14,650 bases of DNA from Candidatus Omnitrophota bacterium (GCA_023247135.1 JAHFHB010000016.1:1-14650); one strand, 5' to 3'. Positions 1 through 6,618 are shown, counted from the first letter of the stretch. Notes: generated from the sequence alone by a model not told the origin. Numbers and translations are program-made.

Positions 1-45
1 CTCTTCCGCCGCACTAACGGAACCTAGCAACGGTTTTATAAGTTC

Positions 46-73
46 GTAGGGAACAGGCATGCCTGTTCCCTAC
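46..73. repeat. 28-bp perfect palindrome, probable dispersed repeat or terminator hairpin
   Basis: The 14-base arm GTAGGGAACAGGCA is followed directly by its exact reverse complement, giving a perfect 28-bp palindrome with no spacer. After a 3-base mismatch on each side, TAAG (39-42) pairs with CTTA (77-80) and lengthens the stem. It lies 16 bases beyond the stop of the minus-strand lipoprotein gene. It could act as a 3' RNA hairpin for that gene, although no clear T-run follows, or it may be a copy of a REP/MITE-like repeat. No second copy is visible in this window. Confidence 0.8.
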
Positions 74-89
74 CGGCTTAGGCCTATGA

Positions 90-608
90 TCAAACAGGCG
101 CTGGTGTTTCGGGTGGCGGGGGGGCGGATTTGGCCGCTTTGGGATCGGCCTTGACCGTTTCTTCCAGCAAATCCAATTCATTGAGTAGAACGTAGTAGGC
201 CTCGTGCACGGAGCCGTCGGGATATTTCACCAGGTGCGGTTTCCCGGTGTCTTCAGACTTCCAGACATATTTTTTCAGGAAGGTTCGGGAATCCTGCCCT
301 TTTTTGTAGCGGTTGCGCATCAGCCACATGCCGCCGCGGTAGGCTTCCAGCCAGTTGTACCAGCTGCCGTCGTGGTAGAACGAAAGGTCTTTGGCCAATT
401 TCAGGCGGCTGAAAATGTAGGCCTGCTGACTGACGTCTGCCCGAGGACTGTTGAGGTAGGATTGATAGGCCTCAGTGCCCTGAATCGGAATGGGGCCAAG
501 GTAAACTTTTTTTCCGGCCGCTGAAACGCCTCTGAGTGTGGCCGTCGCGCAGCTTGCAAGCATGAGAGGCAAAACCAGAACCGCGAATAAAGACATGAAC
601 TTTCTCAA
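90..608 (-). CDS. lipoprotein, possibly DUF5329-like
   Basis: A 172-residue exported lipoprotein. Residues 1-20 form a signal peptide (MRK n-region, hydrophobic core, lipobox LASC) with the modified Cys at position 20; Ala at +2 favours sorting to the outer membrane. Residues about 65-150 contain LSFYHDGSWYNWLEA, a basic stretch, FLKKYVWKS and GKPHLVKYPDG. This order resembles the small periplasmic DUF5329 family, a match by eye only. The tail is Pro/Ala-rich and probably disordered. The TTG start is chosen because AAGGAGA (614-620) lies 5 bases upstream; the ATG four codons in would be 17 bases away. Its promoter is at 662-690, divergent from the aminotransferase. The function is unknown. 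Confidence 0.8.
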   Translation of the reverse strand: MRKFMSLFAVLVLPLMLASCATATLRGVSAAGKKVYLGPIPIQGTEAYQSYLNSPRADVSQQAYIFSRLKLAKDLSFYHDGSWYNWLEAYRGGMWLMRNRYKKGQDSRTFLKKYVWKSEDTGKPHLVKYPDGSVHEAYYVLLNELDLLEETVKADPKAAKSAPPPPETPAPV

Positions 609-661
609 CGGAATCTCCTTCGTTGTTTGATGTGCCTGAAAAGAGGGTGCAGTTTTACGGA

Positions 662-690
662 ATTATGTCGATTACCACAGTCGCCGTCAA
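662..690 (-). promoter_or_regulatory. sigma70-type promoter for the lipoprotein gene
   Basis: Read on the minus strand: -35 TTGACG (685-690), 17-base spacer, -10 CATAAT (662-667). The expected start is near 655, giving a leader of about 47 bases that contains the AAGGAGA ribosome binding site. It diverges from the promoter at 724-752. Confidence 0.65.
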
Positions 691-723
691 TGGGGAAGTA
701 AGGAAAGCATTTGGCCTTCCTTC

Positions 724-752
724 TTGTGTAACACCGCCTTGCCCTATAAAAT
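724..752 (+). promoter_or_regulatory. putative sigma70-type promoter for the aminotransferase gene
   Basis: -35 TTGTGT (724-729), 17-base spacer, -10 TAAAAT (747-752), predicted start near 759. The -35 box is weak, and an overlapping TATAAA at 745 is an alternative -10. With 662-690 it accounts for the divergent intergenic region 609-798. Confidence 0.45.
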
Positions 753-798
753 ACGCGGCGTGTCTTTGGACCGGGTCGTTTAACCTACAGGAATCTAC

Positions 799-1866
799 AT
801 GTCAGAACCTCTGAAATTAAAAAGCCCCGCCGATTTTATCGGTAAACAGGGCGCCGGCGTCATCAGTTTTGGCTCCGGCCAGCCCGATCTGCCGCCTCCG
901 AAAGAAGCCTTTGAGGGGCTGACCATCCGTCAGGATCTGCGCTACGGCCTCATTCAGGGCGAGCTCAAACTGCGCGAGGCCCTGGCCAAAGAGTATCCTG
1001 ACTCTACCGCTGAAAACTTTGTCATTACCAACGGAGCTTCCGAAGCGCTCGACCTTATTTTCAGGAGCTGGGGCAAAGGCCAGAAAGTATTGCTGCCTCG
1101 GCCTTACTACTACTCCTATTTGCCGATTGTGGAAATGGCGGGAATGGTGCCCGTTTTTACGGATCTGGTCAAAGGCCGCATTGATCTTGCGGATTTCAAT
1201 AAAAAAATCAAAGACTGCAAAGCCGTACTGATCAATTCACCTTCAAATCCCACGGGCCGCGTGGAAGAAATTGAAACCCTTCGGGAAATCGAGAGGGTCA
1301 CGGCCCGGCTGGGCGTTTATGTCGTGTCGGACGAGGTGTACAAAGACCTGATTTATGAACGTGAGAATTACCACATCCACGGCAGTCATGTGATTACCGT
1401 CAATTCTTTTTCAAAAACTTACTGCATGTGCGGCCTGCGTGTGGGGTATTTGTGGAGTGCGGACAAGAAAATCGTGGACGACGTTTGCGAAATGAAAACG
1501 CATACCAGCATGAATACGAATTTAGTGGGGCAGGATATGGCGCTTGCGGCCATGAAAGTTCCGAAAGAGTACGCACGCCATCAGCTTGAAATCTGGCGTC
1601 AGCGCCGCGATTTTATCTACAAGGGTCTTACGGATCTGGGTTTCGACCTGTGGAAGCCGGAGGGCGCCTTTTATGTGCTTCCGCAGTGCAAGAATCCGCG
1701 CGAATTCGTTTCCACGCTCTACCAGGATTTTAAAGTCATTACCTACCTCGGGGAGTGGTTTGGCGCTCCCGACCGCATCCGCCTCAGCTATGCTCTTGAC
1801 ATCAAACAGATCGGAGAAGGCCTTGGCCGCATCCAGGCGGCCATGAAAAAGGTCCGTGTTTTTTAA
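799..1866 (+). CDS. class I/II PLP-dependent aminotransferase
   Basis: A 355-residue fold-type I aminotransferase of the aspartate aminotransferase superfamily, expected to move an amino group between an amino acid and a 2-oxo acid in the cytoplasm. Visible landmarks: GSGQPDLPPP near residue 25, YGLIQGELKLREALA, NGASEALD, SPSNPTG (NPTG at 150-153), the SDEVYKDL stretch, the PLP-binding lysine K206 in SFSKTYCMCGLRVGY, and RIRLSYAL near the C-terminus with the Arg expected to bind the substrate carboxylate. It is somewhat shorter than typical AspC (about 390). The ATG start has CAGGAA about 6 bases upstream. Substrate specificity cannot be read from the sequence, and no biosynthetic partner gene is adjacent. 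Confidence 0.93.
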   Translation: MSEPLKLKSPADFIGKQGAGVISFGSGQPDLPPPKEAFEGLTIRQDLRYGLIQGELKLREALAKEYPDSTAENFVITNGASEALDLIFRSWGKGQKVLLPRPYYYSYLPIVEMAGMVPVFTDLVKGRIDLADFNKKIKDCKAVLINSPSNPTGRVEEIETLREIERVTARLGVYVVSDEVYKDLIYERENYHIHGSHVITVNSFSKTYCMCGLRVGYLWSADKKIVDDVCEMKTHTSMNTNLVGQDMALAAMKVPKEYARHQLEIWRQRRDFIYKGLTDLGFDLWKPEGAFYVLPQCKNPREFVSTLYQDFKVITYLGEWFGAPDRIRLSYALDIKQIGEGLGRIQAAMKKVRVF

Positions 1867-1891
1867 AGGAGCGATGGGAAAGGAGACTTGT

Positions 1892-2140
1892 ATGCACATA
1901 GGGGGAAAAATGCTGTTATTCCTCATCCTCTTGATGGCCTGCGATGGGCCCGTTGTGAGAGCGAAGGGTTCAAAAGTTTCCTCCCCGATACCGTATTCTC
2001 AATCGGATCAACCGGTGAAGGCTTTGCATAAAGTTCTCGTTTGTATTCTTGGCGGTTTTGAGACCAAAGGGAAAACAGCCGAGCAATGTAAAGCCATGGG
2101 GGGCCGCGTCGAAGAGTCTCCTGAGCTTAGCGCGACTTGA
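1892..2140 (+). CDS. small secreted or lipid-anchored protein of unknown function
   Basis: An 82-residue protein I do not recognise. The first 25 residues look like an export signal: MHIGGK, then a strongly hydrophobic run ending LLMAC, which could be a lipobox (Cys 17, followed by Asp, which would favour inner-membrane retention), or cleavage could occur after VRA. The mature part has two more Cys residues in VLVCILGGFETKG and TAEQCKAMGGRVEE; the latter recalls short extracytoplasmic repeats of the form EEC-x-A-x-GG. The start is set by AAGGAG at 1880-1885, 6 bases upstream; an in-frame ATG at 1910 is less well placed. It begins 25 bases after the aminotransferase stop and is probably co-transcribed with it. 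Confidence 0.6.
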   Translation: MHIGGKMLLFLILLMACDGPVVRAKGSKVSSPIPYSQSDQPVKALHKVLVCILGGFETKGKTAEQCKAMGGRVEESPELSAT

Positions 2141-2221
2141 ATTCCCTGCGAGCCAAGCCTTGATAACAAGCGCCCGTTTGCCGCCTTTCCTTCGGCTGGC
2201 GTCCCCCGGAATAATTATGAG

Positions 2222-2250
2222 TTGAAATTTAGTTATAACTAAACTATACT
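2222..2250 (+). promoter_or_regulatory. sigma70-type promoter of the AbiE toxin-antitoxin operon
   Basis: -35 TTGAAA (2222-2227), exact 17-base spacer, -10 TATACT (2245-2250). The expected start, about 7 bases after the -10, is 2257-2258, i.e. on or next to the A of the toxin ATG. No ribosome binding site precedes that ATG. The transcript is therefore probably leaderless. Confidence 0.75.
2228..2243. promoter_or_regulatory. probable operator: 16-bp perfect palindrome inside the promoter spacer
   Basis: TTTAGTTATAACTAAA is its own reverse complement and occupies 16 of the 17 bases between the -35 and -10 boxes of the toxin-antitoxin promoter. A dimeric repressor bound here would block RNA polymerase. 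AbiEi-family antitoxins are known to repress their own operons through inverted repeats, so the downstream AbiEi-like protein is the obvious candidate; that assignment is inference. Confidence 0.7.
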
Positions 2251-2257
2251 TCATAAA

Positions 2258-3037
2258 ATGAATAAGCCTATAACCCACCCTTTGCAGATCCGCGAGGTCT
2301 TTCACCTGGAGTTTCTCCGCTGGTTTGCGAGGAAACTGGAAGCGGATGAGTATGTCCTGAAAGGGGGCGTTAATTTAAGGCTGTTTTTTAAGAGTATCCG
2401 TTATTCGGAAGATATGGATATTGATGTCAAAGGGGCCCGTGTCGAAAGGATTAAAAAGACCGTCATGGACATTTTGGGGACTAGAGGATTTACCGACAGC
2501 CTTAAATCTTTTGGAATCGAGAAAATTGTGGCCCCGGATCTCATAAAAGCCAAACAGACCGAAACTACGCAGCGATTTAAAATTCACCTTTTGACTTCCG
2601 GTGGGGAAGACCTTTTTACCAAAGTAGAATTCTCAAGGCGCGGCGTGAAGGGAACTGTCGCTGTTGAGCAGATTTCCGGCGAAATCCTGCGCGCTTATAA
2701 AATGGCGCCATTACTGGTCTCGCATTATGATGCGGCCTCGGCGGTGGCGCAAAAAATTGAGGCTTTGGCCGGGCGGACGGTACTGCAAGCCCGCGATATC
2801 TTTGATCTGTTTGTTCTGCGTTCCCAATACGAGCAATCCAAACAAAACAAAGTCGACGTCAGCCGGTCAATTCTGAAAATCGCCCATGACAATATTTTCA
2901 TGGTGGAGTTCCCGCAATTCCGGGACACGGTAGTTTCCTATCTCGGAGCGGAAGATCAAAAAGCGTATTCATCTTCGGCAGTGTGGGATGAAATCAAGCT
3001 CAATACAGCGCATTTTCTCGAGGAATTCAAGAAATGA
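2258..3037 (+). CDS. abiEii: AbiEii/MenT-like nucleotidyltransferase toxin
   Basis: The 259-residue toxin component of a type IV (AbiE) toxin-antitoxin system, a DNA polymerase beta-fold nucleotidyltransferase. Family members inhibit translation by transferring nucleotides to RNA, in MenT by modifying tRNA 3' ends. Motif I is LKGGVNLRLFF (KGG at 35-37) followed by IRYSEDMDIDV, with S50, D52 and D54 as the expected metal-binding signature. A second acidic/basic element is KVEFSRR (122-128), and RDIFDLFVL (179-187) matches the conserved C-terminal RDxxDL block. All key residues seem present, so it is probably active. It overlaps the antitoxin start by 4 bases (ATGA). It lies first in the operon, the reverse of the usual antitoxin-first order, and is preceded by a leaderless-type promoter. 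Confidence 0.88.
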   Translation: MNKPITHPLQIREVFHLEFLRWFARKLEADEYVLKGGVNLRLFFKSIRYSEDMDIDVKGARVERIKKTVMDILGTRGFTDSLKSFGIEKIVAPDLIKAKQTETTQRFKIHLLTSGGEDLFTKVEFSRRGVKGTVAVEQISGEILRAYKMAPLLVSHYDAASAVAQKIEALAGRTVLQARDIFDLFVLRSQYEQSKQNKVDVSRSILKIAHDNIFMVEFPQFRDTVVSYLGAEDQKAYSSSAVWDEIKLNTAHFLEEFKK

Positions 3038-3678
3038 AAACAAACAAAAGACAGGATATCACGCTCTTTATCCGTGAAATCGGGCGACCTGTTTTTACGA
3101 CCCATGAACTTACAGCAATTTCCGGAAAATCAGCATCGGTAGTTGTTCAATCGCTGAATCATCTCGTCAAGCAGGGACTGCTCATGAAAATATACCGGGG
3201 CGTATGGGCTGAGCAGGGGCCTCGTGCGATTTCTTCTTTTGAGGTAATTTCTGCTTTATTCCCGCGCCAACGGGTCTATGTTTCGTTTATTACCGCGCTT
3301 CATTTGCATGGGATCGTGGCGCAAATCCCCCAGGTAATCACTTTGGCCTCTACGGCACATACGAGCAGGCTTCGTACCAAGGCCGGTGTCTTTTCAGTCC
3401 ATCAGATTTCGCCCTCGCTCTTTAATGGATTTGACTGGTATAGGGGAGAGAGCAATTTCTTAATTGCGGAACCGGAAAAGGCGTTAATTGACAGCTTGTA
3501 CCTGTCGAGCCGAAAGAAAAAACAGTTTGGATCTTTCCCCGAGCTCGACTTCCCGCCGGAATTCAGTTTCAAAAAGGCGGCGCGCTGGGGAAAGCGTATC
3601 CCTGAAAAAAAGATACGCTTGTTTGTCCTCGAGAAACTCAAAATAATAGAGGCATCCGTAAAAAACAAACGGGATTAG
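3034..3678 (+). CDS. abiEi: AbiEi-family antitoxin / transcriptional regulator
   Basis: The 214-residue partner of the upstream nucleotidyltransferase toxin. Residues about 1-60 form a winged helix-turn-helix (FTTHELTAISGKSASVVVQSLNHLVKQG, then the wing MKIYRGVWA). The rest matches the AbiEi antitoxin core: YVSFITALHLHGI, QIPQVITLAS and AEPEKALIDSLYLSS, the last close to the family's usual PEKAL-D motif. Known AbiEi proteins both neutralise the toxin and bind inverted repeats in the promoter; the palindrome at 2228-2243 is the likely target. The start overlaps the toxin stop (ATGA), indicating translational coupling, so antitoxin output would depend on toxin translation. The C-terminus is Lys-rich. 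No convincing terminator was seen after it. Confidence 0.85.
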   Translation: MKTNKRQDITLFIREIGRPVFTTHELTAISGKSASVVVQSLNHLVKQGLLMKIYRGVWAEQGPRAISSFEVISALFPRQRVYVSFITALHLHGIVAQIPQVITLASTAHTSRLRTKAGVFSVHQISPSLFNGFDWYRGESNFLIAEPEKALIDSLYLSSRKKKQFGSFPELDFPPEFSFKKAARWGKRIPEKKIRLFVLEKLKIIEASVKNKRD

Positions 3679-3798
3679 TCAGCCTCGGTTATCCAACAGA
3701 CGCGGTAGGCAGCATTACTTAAATGAACAATTTTAAAAAAGATTTTGTCGCGGCAGCTTATCGGCGGTTCGCATTGCCTATCTGCCATCAATCCCCCC

Positions 3799-3827
3799 TT
3801 GTAAATGAAGCAATTAGAAGGCATAAT
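3799..3827 (+). promoter_or_regulatory. putative promoter of the Fic gene
   Basis: -35 TTGTAA (3799-3804), 17-base spacer, -10 CATAAT (3822-3827); predicted start near 3834. This gives a leader of about 85 bases. The -10 box is inside the inverted repeat at 3812-3838, so a repressor bound there could shut it. The stretch 3679-3798 before it holds no recognisable gene. Confidence 0.55.
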
Positions 3828-3856
3828 TGTATCTAATTATGAAGCGATTATGAGGC
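3806..3856 (+). repeat. two imperfect 17-bp direct repeats upstream of the Fic gene
   Basis: TGAAGCAATTAGAAGGC (3806-3822) and TGAAGCGATTATGAGGC (3840-3856) agree at 14 of 17 positions and start 34 bases apart. They flank the predicted transcription start and overlap the inverted repeat. They could be paired binding sites or the result of a local duplication. Confidence 0.5.
3812..3838. promoter_or_regulatory. inverted repeat over the Fic promoter, possible operator
   Basis: AATTAGA (3812-3818) and TCTAATT (3832-3838) are exact reverse complements separated by 13 bases, a centre-to-centre spacing of about two helical turns. It brackets the -10 box and the predicted start site. It does not match the palindrome in front of the toxin gene, so a different regulator may be involved, perhaps the winged-helix C-terminus of the Fic protein itself (inference). 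Confidence 0.45.
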
Positions 3857-3864
3857 GTTTACAC

Positions 3865-3895
3865 AACCGCAAGCGACATCAAAGTCGCCGCGGTT
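3865..3895 (+). promoter_or_regulatory. hairpin in the Fic mRNA leader
   Basis: AACCGC (3865-3870) pairs with GCGGTT (3890-3895), and GCGAC (3873-3877) with GTCGC (3884-3888), around a 6-base loop with a small internal loop. The Shine-Dalgarno GGAGG (3902-3906) follows 6 bases later. The hairpin may influence ribosome access or mRNA stability. Confidence 0.5.
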
Positions 3896-3918
3896 AGTAC
3901 CGGAGGACAACCGTAGGT

Positions 3919-5037
3919 ATGACTTATATCTGGCAGCTCAAAAAATGGCCGAAAATGACCTGGGAAAGCGATGCCTTGCTGCCTCTTTTGGGGCAGGCGA
4001 GACTTGCGCAGGGAAATCTTTTGGGGCGAGTGAAACGGCTTGGTTTTGAGCTTGGCGACGAAGCCCGCGCCAATATCCTTACTGAAGAAGCCATCAAGAC
4101 ATCTGCAATCGAAGGAGAACGCTTGAATCCGCAGGCGGTGCGCTCTTCGGTCGCGAGACATTTAGGTCTTTCCGCTGTTGGATTAGGTCCGGCAACGCGA
4201 TCTATCGATGGGCTTATCGAAGTTCTTTTGAATGCCACACAGAATTACCAGGAATCCCTTACCGCAGAAAAATTAAAGGGCTGGCATGCCGGACTTTTCC
4301 CAACAGGCCATTCGGGGTTCCATAAAATCAGAGTTGGGCAGTGGCGTGGCAAAGAACCGATGCGTGTGGTCTCGGGTCCTGTGGGGCGTGAGAAAATTCA
4401 TTTTGAAGCACCGCCTGGTGAAAAAGTCGGGGAGGAAATGCGTCTATTTCTTTCCTGGTGGAATTCCGGATCACAGAAAATGGACGGCCTTTTGCGGGCG
4501 GGGCTTGCGCATTTTTATTTTGTGACGGTCCATCCTTTTGAAGATGGAAACGGACGTATTGCTCGTGCCTTAACGGATATGGCCCTTGCGCAGGATGAAA
4601 AACTTGGAGTCCGGTATTACAGCCTTTCTTCCCAGATTATGGAAGAAAGGGAGGAGTATTATCACGCCCTCGAAAAATCTTCAAAAACCAATCAGGTTGA
4701 TGTAACCGACTGGCTTCTCTGGTTCTTGGGTTGTTACCAACGCGCTATCGAAAGATCAGATAAAATCATCGGGCATGTTTTAGCAAAGGCTGACTTTTGG
4801 CAGAGGCATGCGCAAACCCTCATGAATGAACGCCAAAAGAAAGTGGTCAACCGATTACTTGATGCAGGGAAAGGCAGCTTTCAAGGGGGGCTTACAACTC
4901 GGAAATATGTTTTCATGGTCAAAGTGAGCCGCGCCACTGCCTTCCGCGAAATCTCGGAATTACTCGAGAAGGGAATTCTCCGTCAAAATCCTGCGAAGGG
5001 CCGAAGTGTTAGCTATGACCTCAGTGCCTACGACTAA
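3919..5037 (+). CDS. Fic family protein with DUF4172-like N-terminus (probable AMP-transferase)
   Basis: A 372-residue Fic-domain enzyme expected to transfer AMP from ATP onto a hydroxyl group of a target protein in the cytoplasm. The N-terminus (IWQLKKWPKMTWESDALLPLL...) is the DUF4172 type that often precedes Fic domains. Residues 61-66, TSAIEG, fit the autoinhibitory motif (S/T)xxxE(G/N), with E65 expected to block the active site, so the protein carries its own antitoxin-like helix. The catalytic loop is HPFEDGNGRIAR (205-216), complete with catalytic His and both Arg. Residues about 305-370 (KVVNRLLDAGKGSF... SRATAFREISELLEKGIL) look like a winged helix, possibly DNA-binding. GGAGG at 3902-3906 lies 12 bases before the ATG, a rather long spacing. 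The target is unknown. It follows the AbiE pair but has its own promoter. Confidence 0.9.
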   Translation: MTYIWQLKKWPKMTWESDALLPLLGQARLAQGNLLGRVKRLGFELGDEARANILTEEAIKTSAIEGERLNPQAVRSSVARHLGLSAVGLGPATRSIDGLIEVLLNATQNYQESLTAEKLKGWHAGLFPTGHSGFHKIRVGQWRGKEPMRVVSGPVGREKIHFEAPPGEKVGEEMRLFLSWWNSGSQKMDGLLRAGLAHFYFVTVHPFEDGNGRIARALTDMALAQDEKLGVRYYSLSSQIMEEREEYYHALEKSSKTNQVDVTDWLLWFLGCYQRAIERSDKIIGHVLAKADFWQRHAQTLMNERQKKVVNRLLDAGKGSFQGGLTTRKYVFMVKVSRATAFREISELLEKGILRQNPAKGRSVSYDLSAYD

Positions 5038-5070
5038 AGATGAAAAAACCGAGGAAAGGAGAATAGAAAA

Positions 5071-6537
5071 TTGTCAAATTCACCAGAGAAAACAGCCCCG
5101 AATGTCCCGAAAAAATTGGTCGTATCTATTGCGACCTTCGGATGCCAAATGAACGCCTACGACTCCGAGGTGGCGGAGGGACTGCTCAGCCATCAGGGGT
5201 ATGAGCTTGTGCCGGATGCGCTGGAGAGCGAAGCGCATTCGCGTAATGTGCGCGTCAATGCGGATGTGTTTTTGATGAACACGTGCTCAGTGCGTGAGCA
5301 TGCGGAGGACCGCGTCTACGGCCGTTTGGGCATGCTGAGCAAATACAAAGAAACTCATCCCGATCTGATTATTGGCCTGATGGGCTGCATGGTCGAAGAG
5401 CATCGTGAGAAATTATTCCGGCGCTTTCCGGCGTTGGATCTCATGGTGGGTACGCGCAATATCAAGGAACTGCCGGAACTGATCGAAGAAGTGCGCAAGA
5501 ATCGCAGGCAGGTCGCAAAAATCCGCCATGACGGCATCTCGATTGAGTACACGGATCAGATCAGCCGCAAAGGCCGTTTTCATGCCTGGCTTCCGATTAT
5601 GACGGGCTGTAACAAAGTTTGTACGTTCTGCATTGTGCCGATCACACGCGGCAGTGAAGTGTCGATGCCCGCGCGCGATGTTTACCGTGAAGCCAGCCGC
5701 TTGGTGTCTGAAGGCGTGAAGTGGATTACGCTTCTGGGACAGAATGTGAATTCGTATGACGGGAACCCTCACCCTACCCCTCTCCCAGAGGGAGAGGGGG
5801 TGAGCTCGATTTCCCTCGCCCCGCTTGCGGGGAGAGGGCAGGGTGAGGGGAAGTTTAATTTTCCCGAACTGCTGCAAATGCTTTGTGAAATTGAAGGGCT
5901 TGAGAAAATCTCTTTCACGACCTCGCATCCTCAGGATGCCACGCCGGAACTTTATGAAGTGATTGCCCGCAATCCCAAGTTGTCGCGCCGGTTTCATTTA
6001 CCGTTACAGTCGGGGTCGGACCGCATGCTTAAGCGCATGAAACGCCTGCACACTTACGCCGAATTCAAAGAAAAAATAGACCGCATGCGCCAGATGATTC
6101 CCGATGTCTCGATCACCACAGATATCATTGCCGGGTTTTCCGGCGAGACGGACGAGGATCATGAAGCGACTTGCCGGGCGCTGCGCGAACTGCGTTTTGA
6201 CAGCGGCTACGTATACAAGTATTCGCTCCGGCCTGAAACGCCCGCGGCAAACCTGCCGGATGATGTCCCTATGGTTATTAAAGAAAAGCGCAACAACGAG
6301 TTGTTCCAAATTCAAAAGCAGATTGAAATCGAAAACCTCAATAAGCTGGTGGGGCGCGTGGTTGAAACTTTTGTGGAGCAGGCAAGTGACTGGACACCGG
6401 GCAAGCTGATCGGCCGGACTTATGATGAGCATAAAGTGGTTTTTCCGGGTGATGAAAGGCTTGTGGGTCAATTCCTGCGTGTGCGCCTTGATGAAGTGCA
6501 GAATCTGACCTTTCTCGGCACGCTGCGCGAATATTGA
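5071..6537 (+). CDS. miaB: tRNA-2-methylthio-N6-dimethylallyladenosine synthase
   Basis: A 488-residue radical SAM methylthiotransferase that converts i6A37 to ms2i6A37 in tRNAs reading UNN codons, in the cytoplasm. The N-terminal UPF0004 domain supplies C25, C72 and C106 for one 4Fe-4S cluster; the radical SAM motif is C180, C184, C187 (TGCNKVCTFCIVP); a TRAM domain occupies roughly 420-485. Other landmarks are GQNVNSYDG, FTTSHPQD, LPLQSGSDRMLKRMKR and ITTDIIAGFSGETDED. The TTG start is supported by AAAGGAGA at 5055-5062, about 8 bases upstream. Residues 232 to about 260 (beginning NPHPTPLPEGEG) are not family sequence: they are the translation of a palindromic repeat inserted in frame (5766-5849) after the first part of the SAM domain. 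The enzyme is probably still functional because the insert sits at a loop before FNFPELLQML. Confidence 0.95.
   Translation: MSNSPEKTAPNVPKKLVVSIATFGCQMNAYDSEVAEGLLSHQGYELVPDALESEAHSRNVRVNADVFLMNTCSVREHAEDRVYGRLGMLSKYKETHPDLIIGLMGCMVEEHREKLFRRFPALDLMVGTRNIKELPELIEEVRKNRRQVAKIRHDGISIEYTDQISRKGRFHAWLPIMTGCNKVCTFCIVPITRGSEVSMPARDVYREASRLVSEGVKWITLLGQNVNSYDGNPHPTPLPEGEGVSSISLAPLAGRGQGEGKFNFPELLQMLCEIEGLEKISFTTSHPQDATPELYEVIARNPKLSRRFHLPLQSGSDRMLKRMKRLHTYAEFKEKIDRMRQMIPDVSITTDIIAGFSGETDEDHEATCRALRELRFDSGYVYKYSLRPETPAANLPDDVPMVIKEKRNNELFQIQKQIEIENLNKLVGRVVETFVEQASDWTPGKLIGRTYDEHKVVFPGDERLVGQFLRVRLDEVQNLTFLGTLREY
5766..5849. repeat. palindromic repeat element inserted in frame in miaB
   Basis: The outer arms CCCTCACCCT (5766-5775) and AGGGTGAGGG (5840-5849) are exact reverse complements. 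Inside are two further hairpins: CCCCTCTCCC (5777-5786)/GGGAGAGGGG (5790-5799) with loop AGA, and CCCTCGCCCCGC/GCGGGGAGAGGG (5813-5838) with loop TT and one mismatch. The whole can fold as a three-way cruciform. The translated signature HPTPLPEGEG is familiar from a GC-rich dispersed repeat found across many unrelated bacterial genomes. The reading frame stays open through it. Confidence 0.85.
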
Positions 6538-6589
6538 GGCTAAAAAGGCTGCTTCTAAGCCCTTGCTGGCGCACAAGATAGAATCGTCC

Positions 6590-6618
6590 TTGACAGGCTC
6601 CGGCCTTTTTGCTAAAAA
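6590..6618 (+). promoter_or_regulatory. sigma70-type promoter for lipA
   Basis: A perfect -35 TTGACA (6590-6595), 17-base spacer, -10 TAAAAA (6613-6618). The predicted start near 6625 gives a leader of about 35 bases before the ATG at 6660. It also argues against a TTG start at 6609, which would lie upstream of transcription. Confidence 0.6.

Noticed and set aside
623..814. 63-codon + strand frame between the lipoprotein and aminotransferase genes
   Set aside because: It spans both divergent promoters, overlaps the aminotransferase start in another frame and has no recognisable protein character.
1522..1926. 134-codon minus-strand frame
   Set aside because: Antisense shadow of the aminotransferase gene; no ribosome binding site or family resemblance.
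3679..3798. Integron attC-like or transposon end sequence after the AbiE pair
   Set aside because: Only TAGGCA and its complement (near 3708 and 3776) pair; there are no paired core sites, integrase or target duplication.
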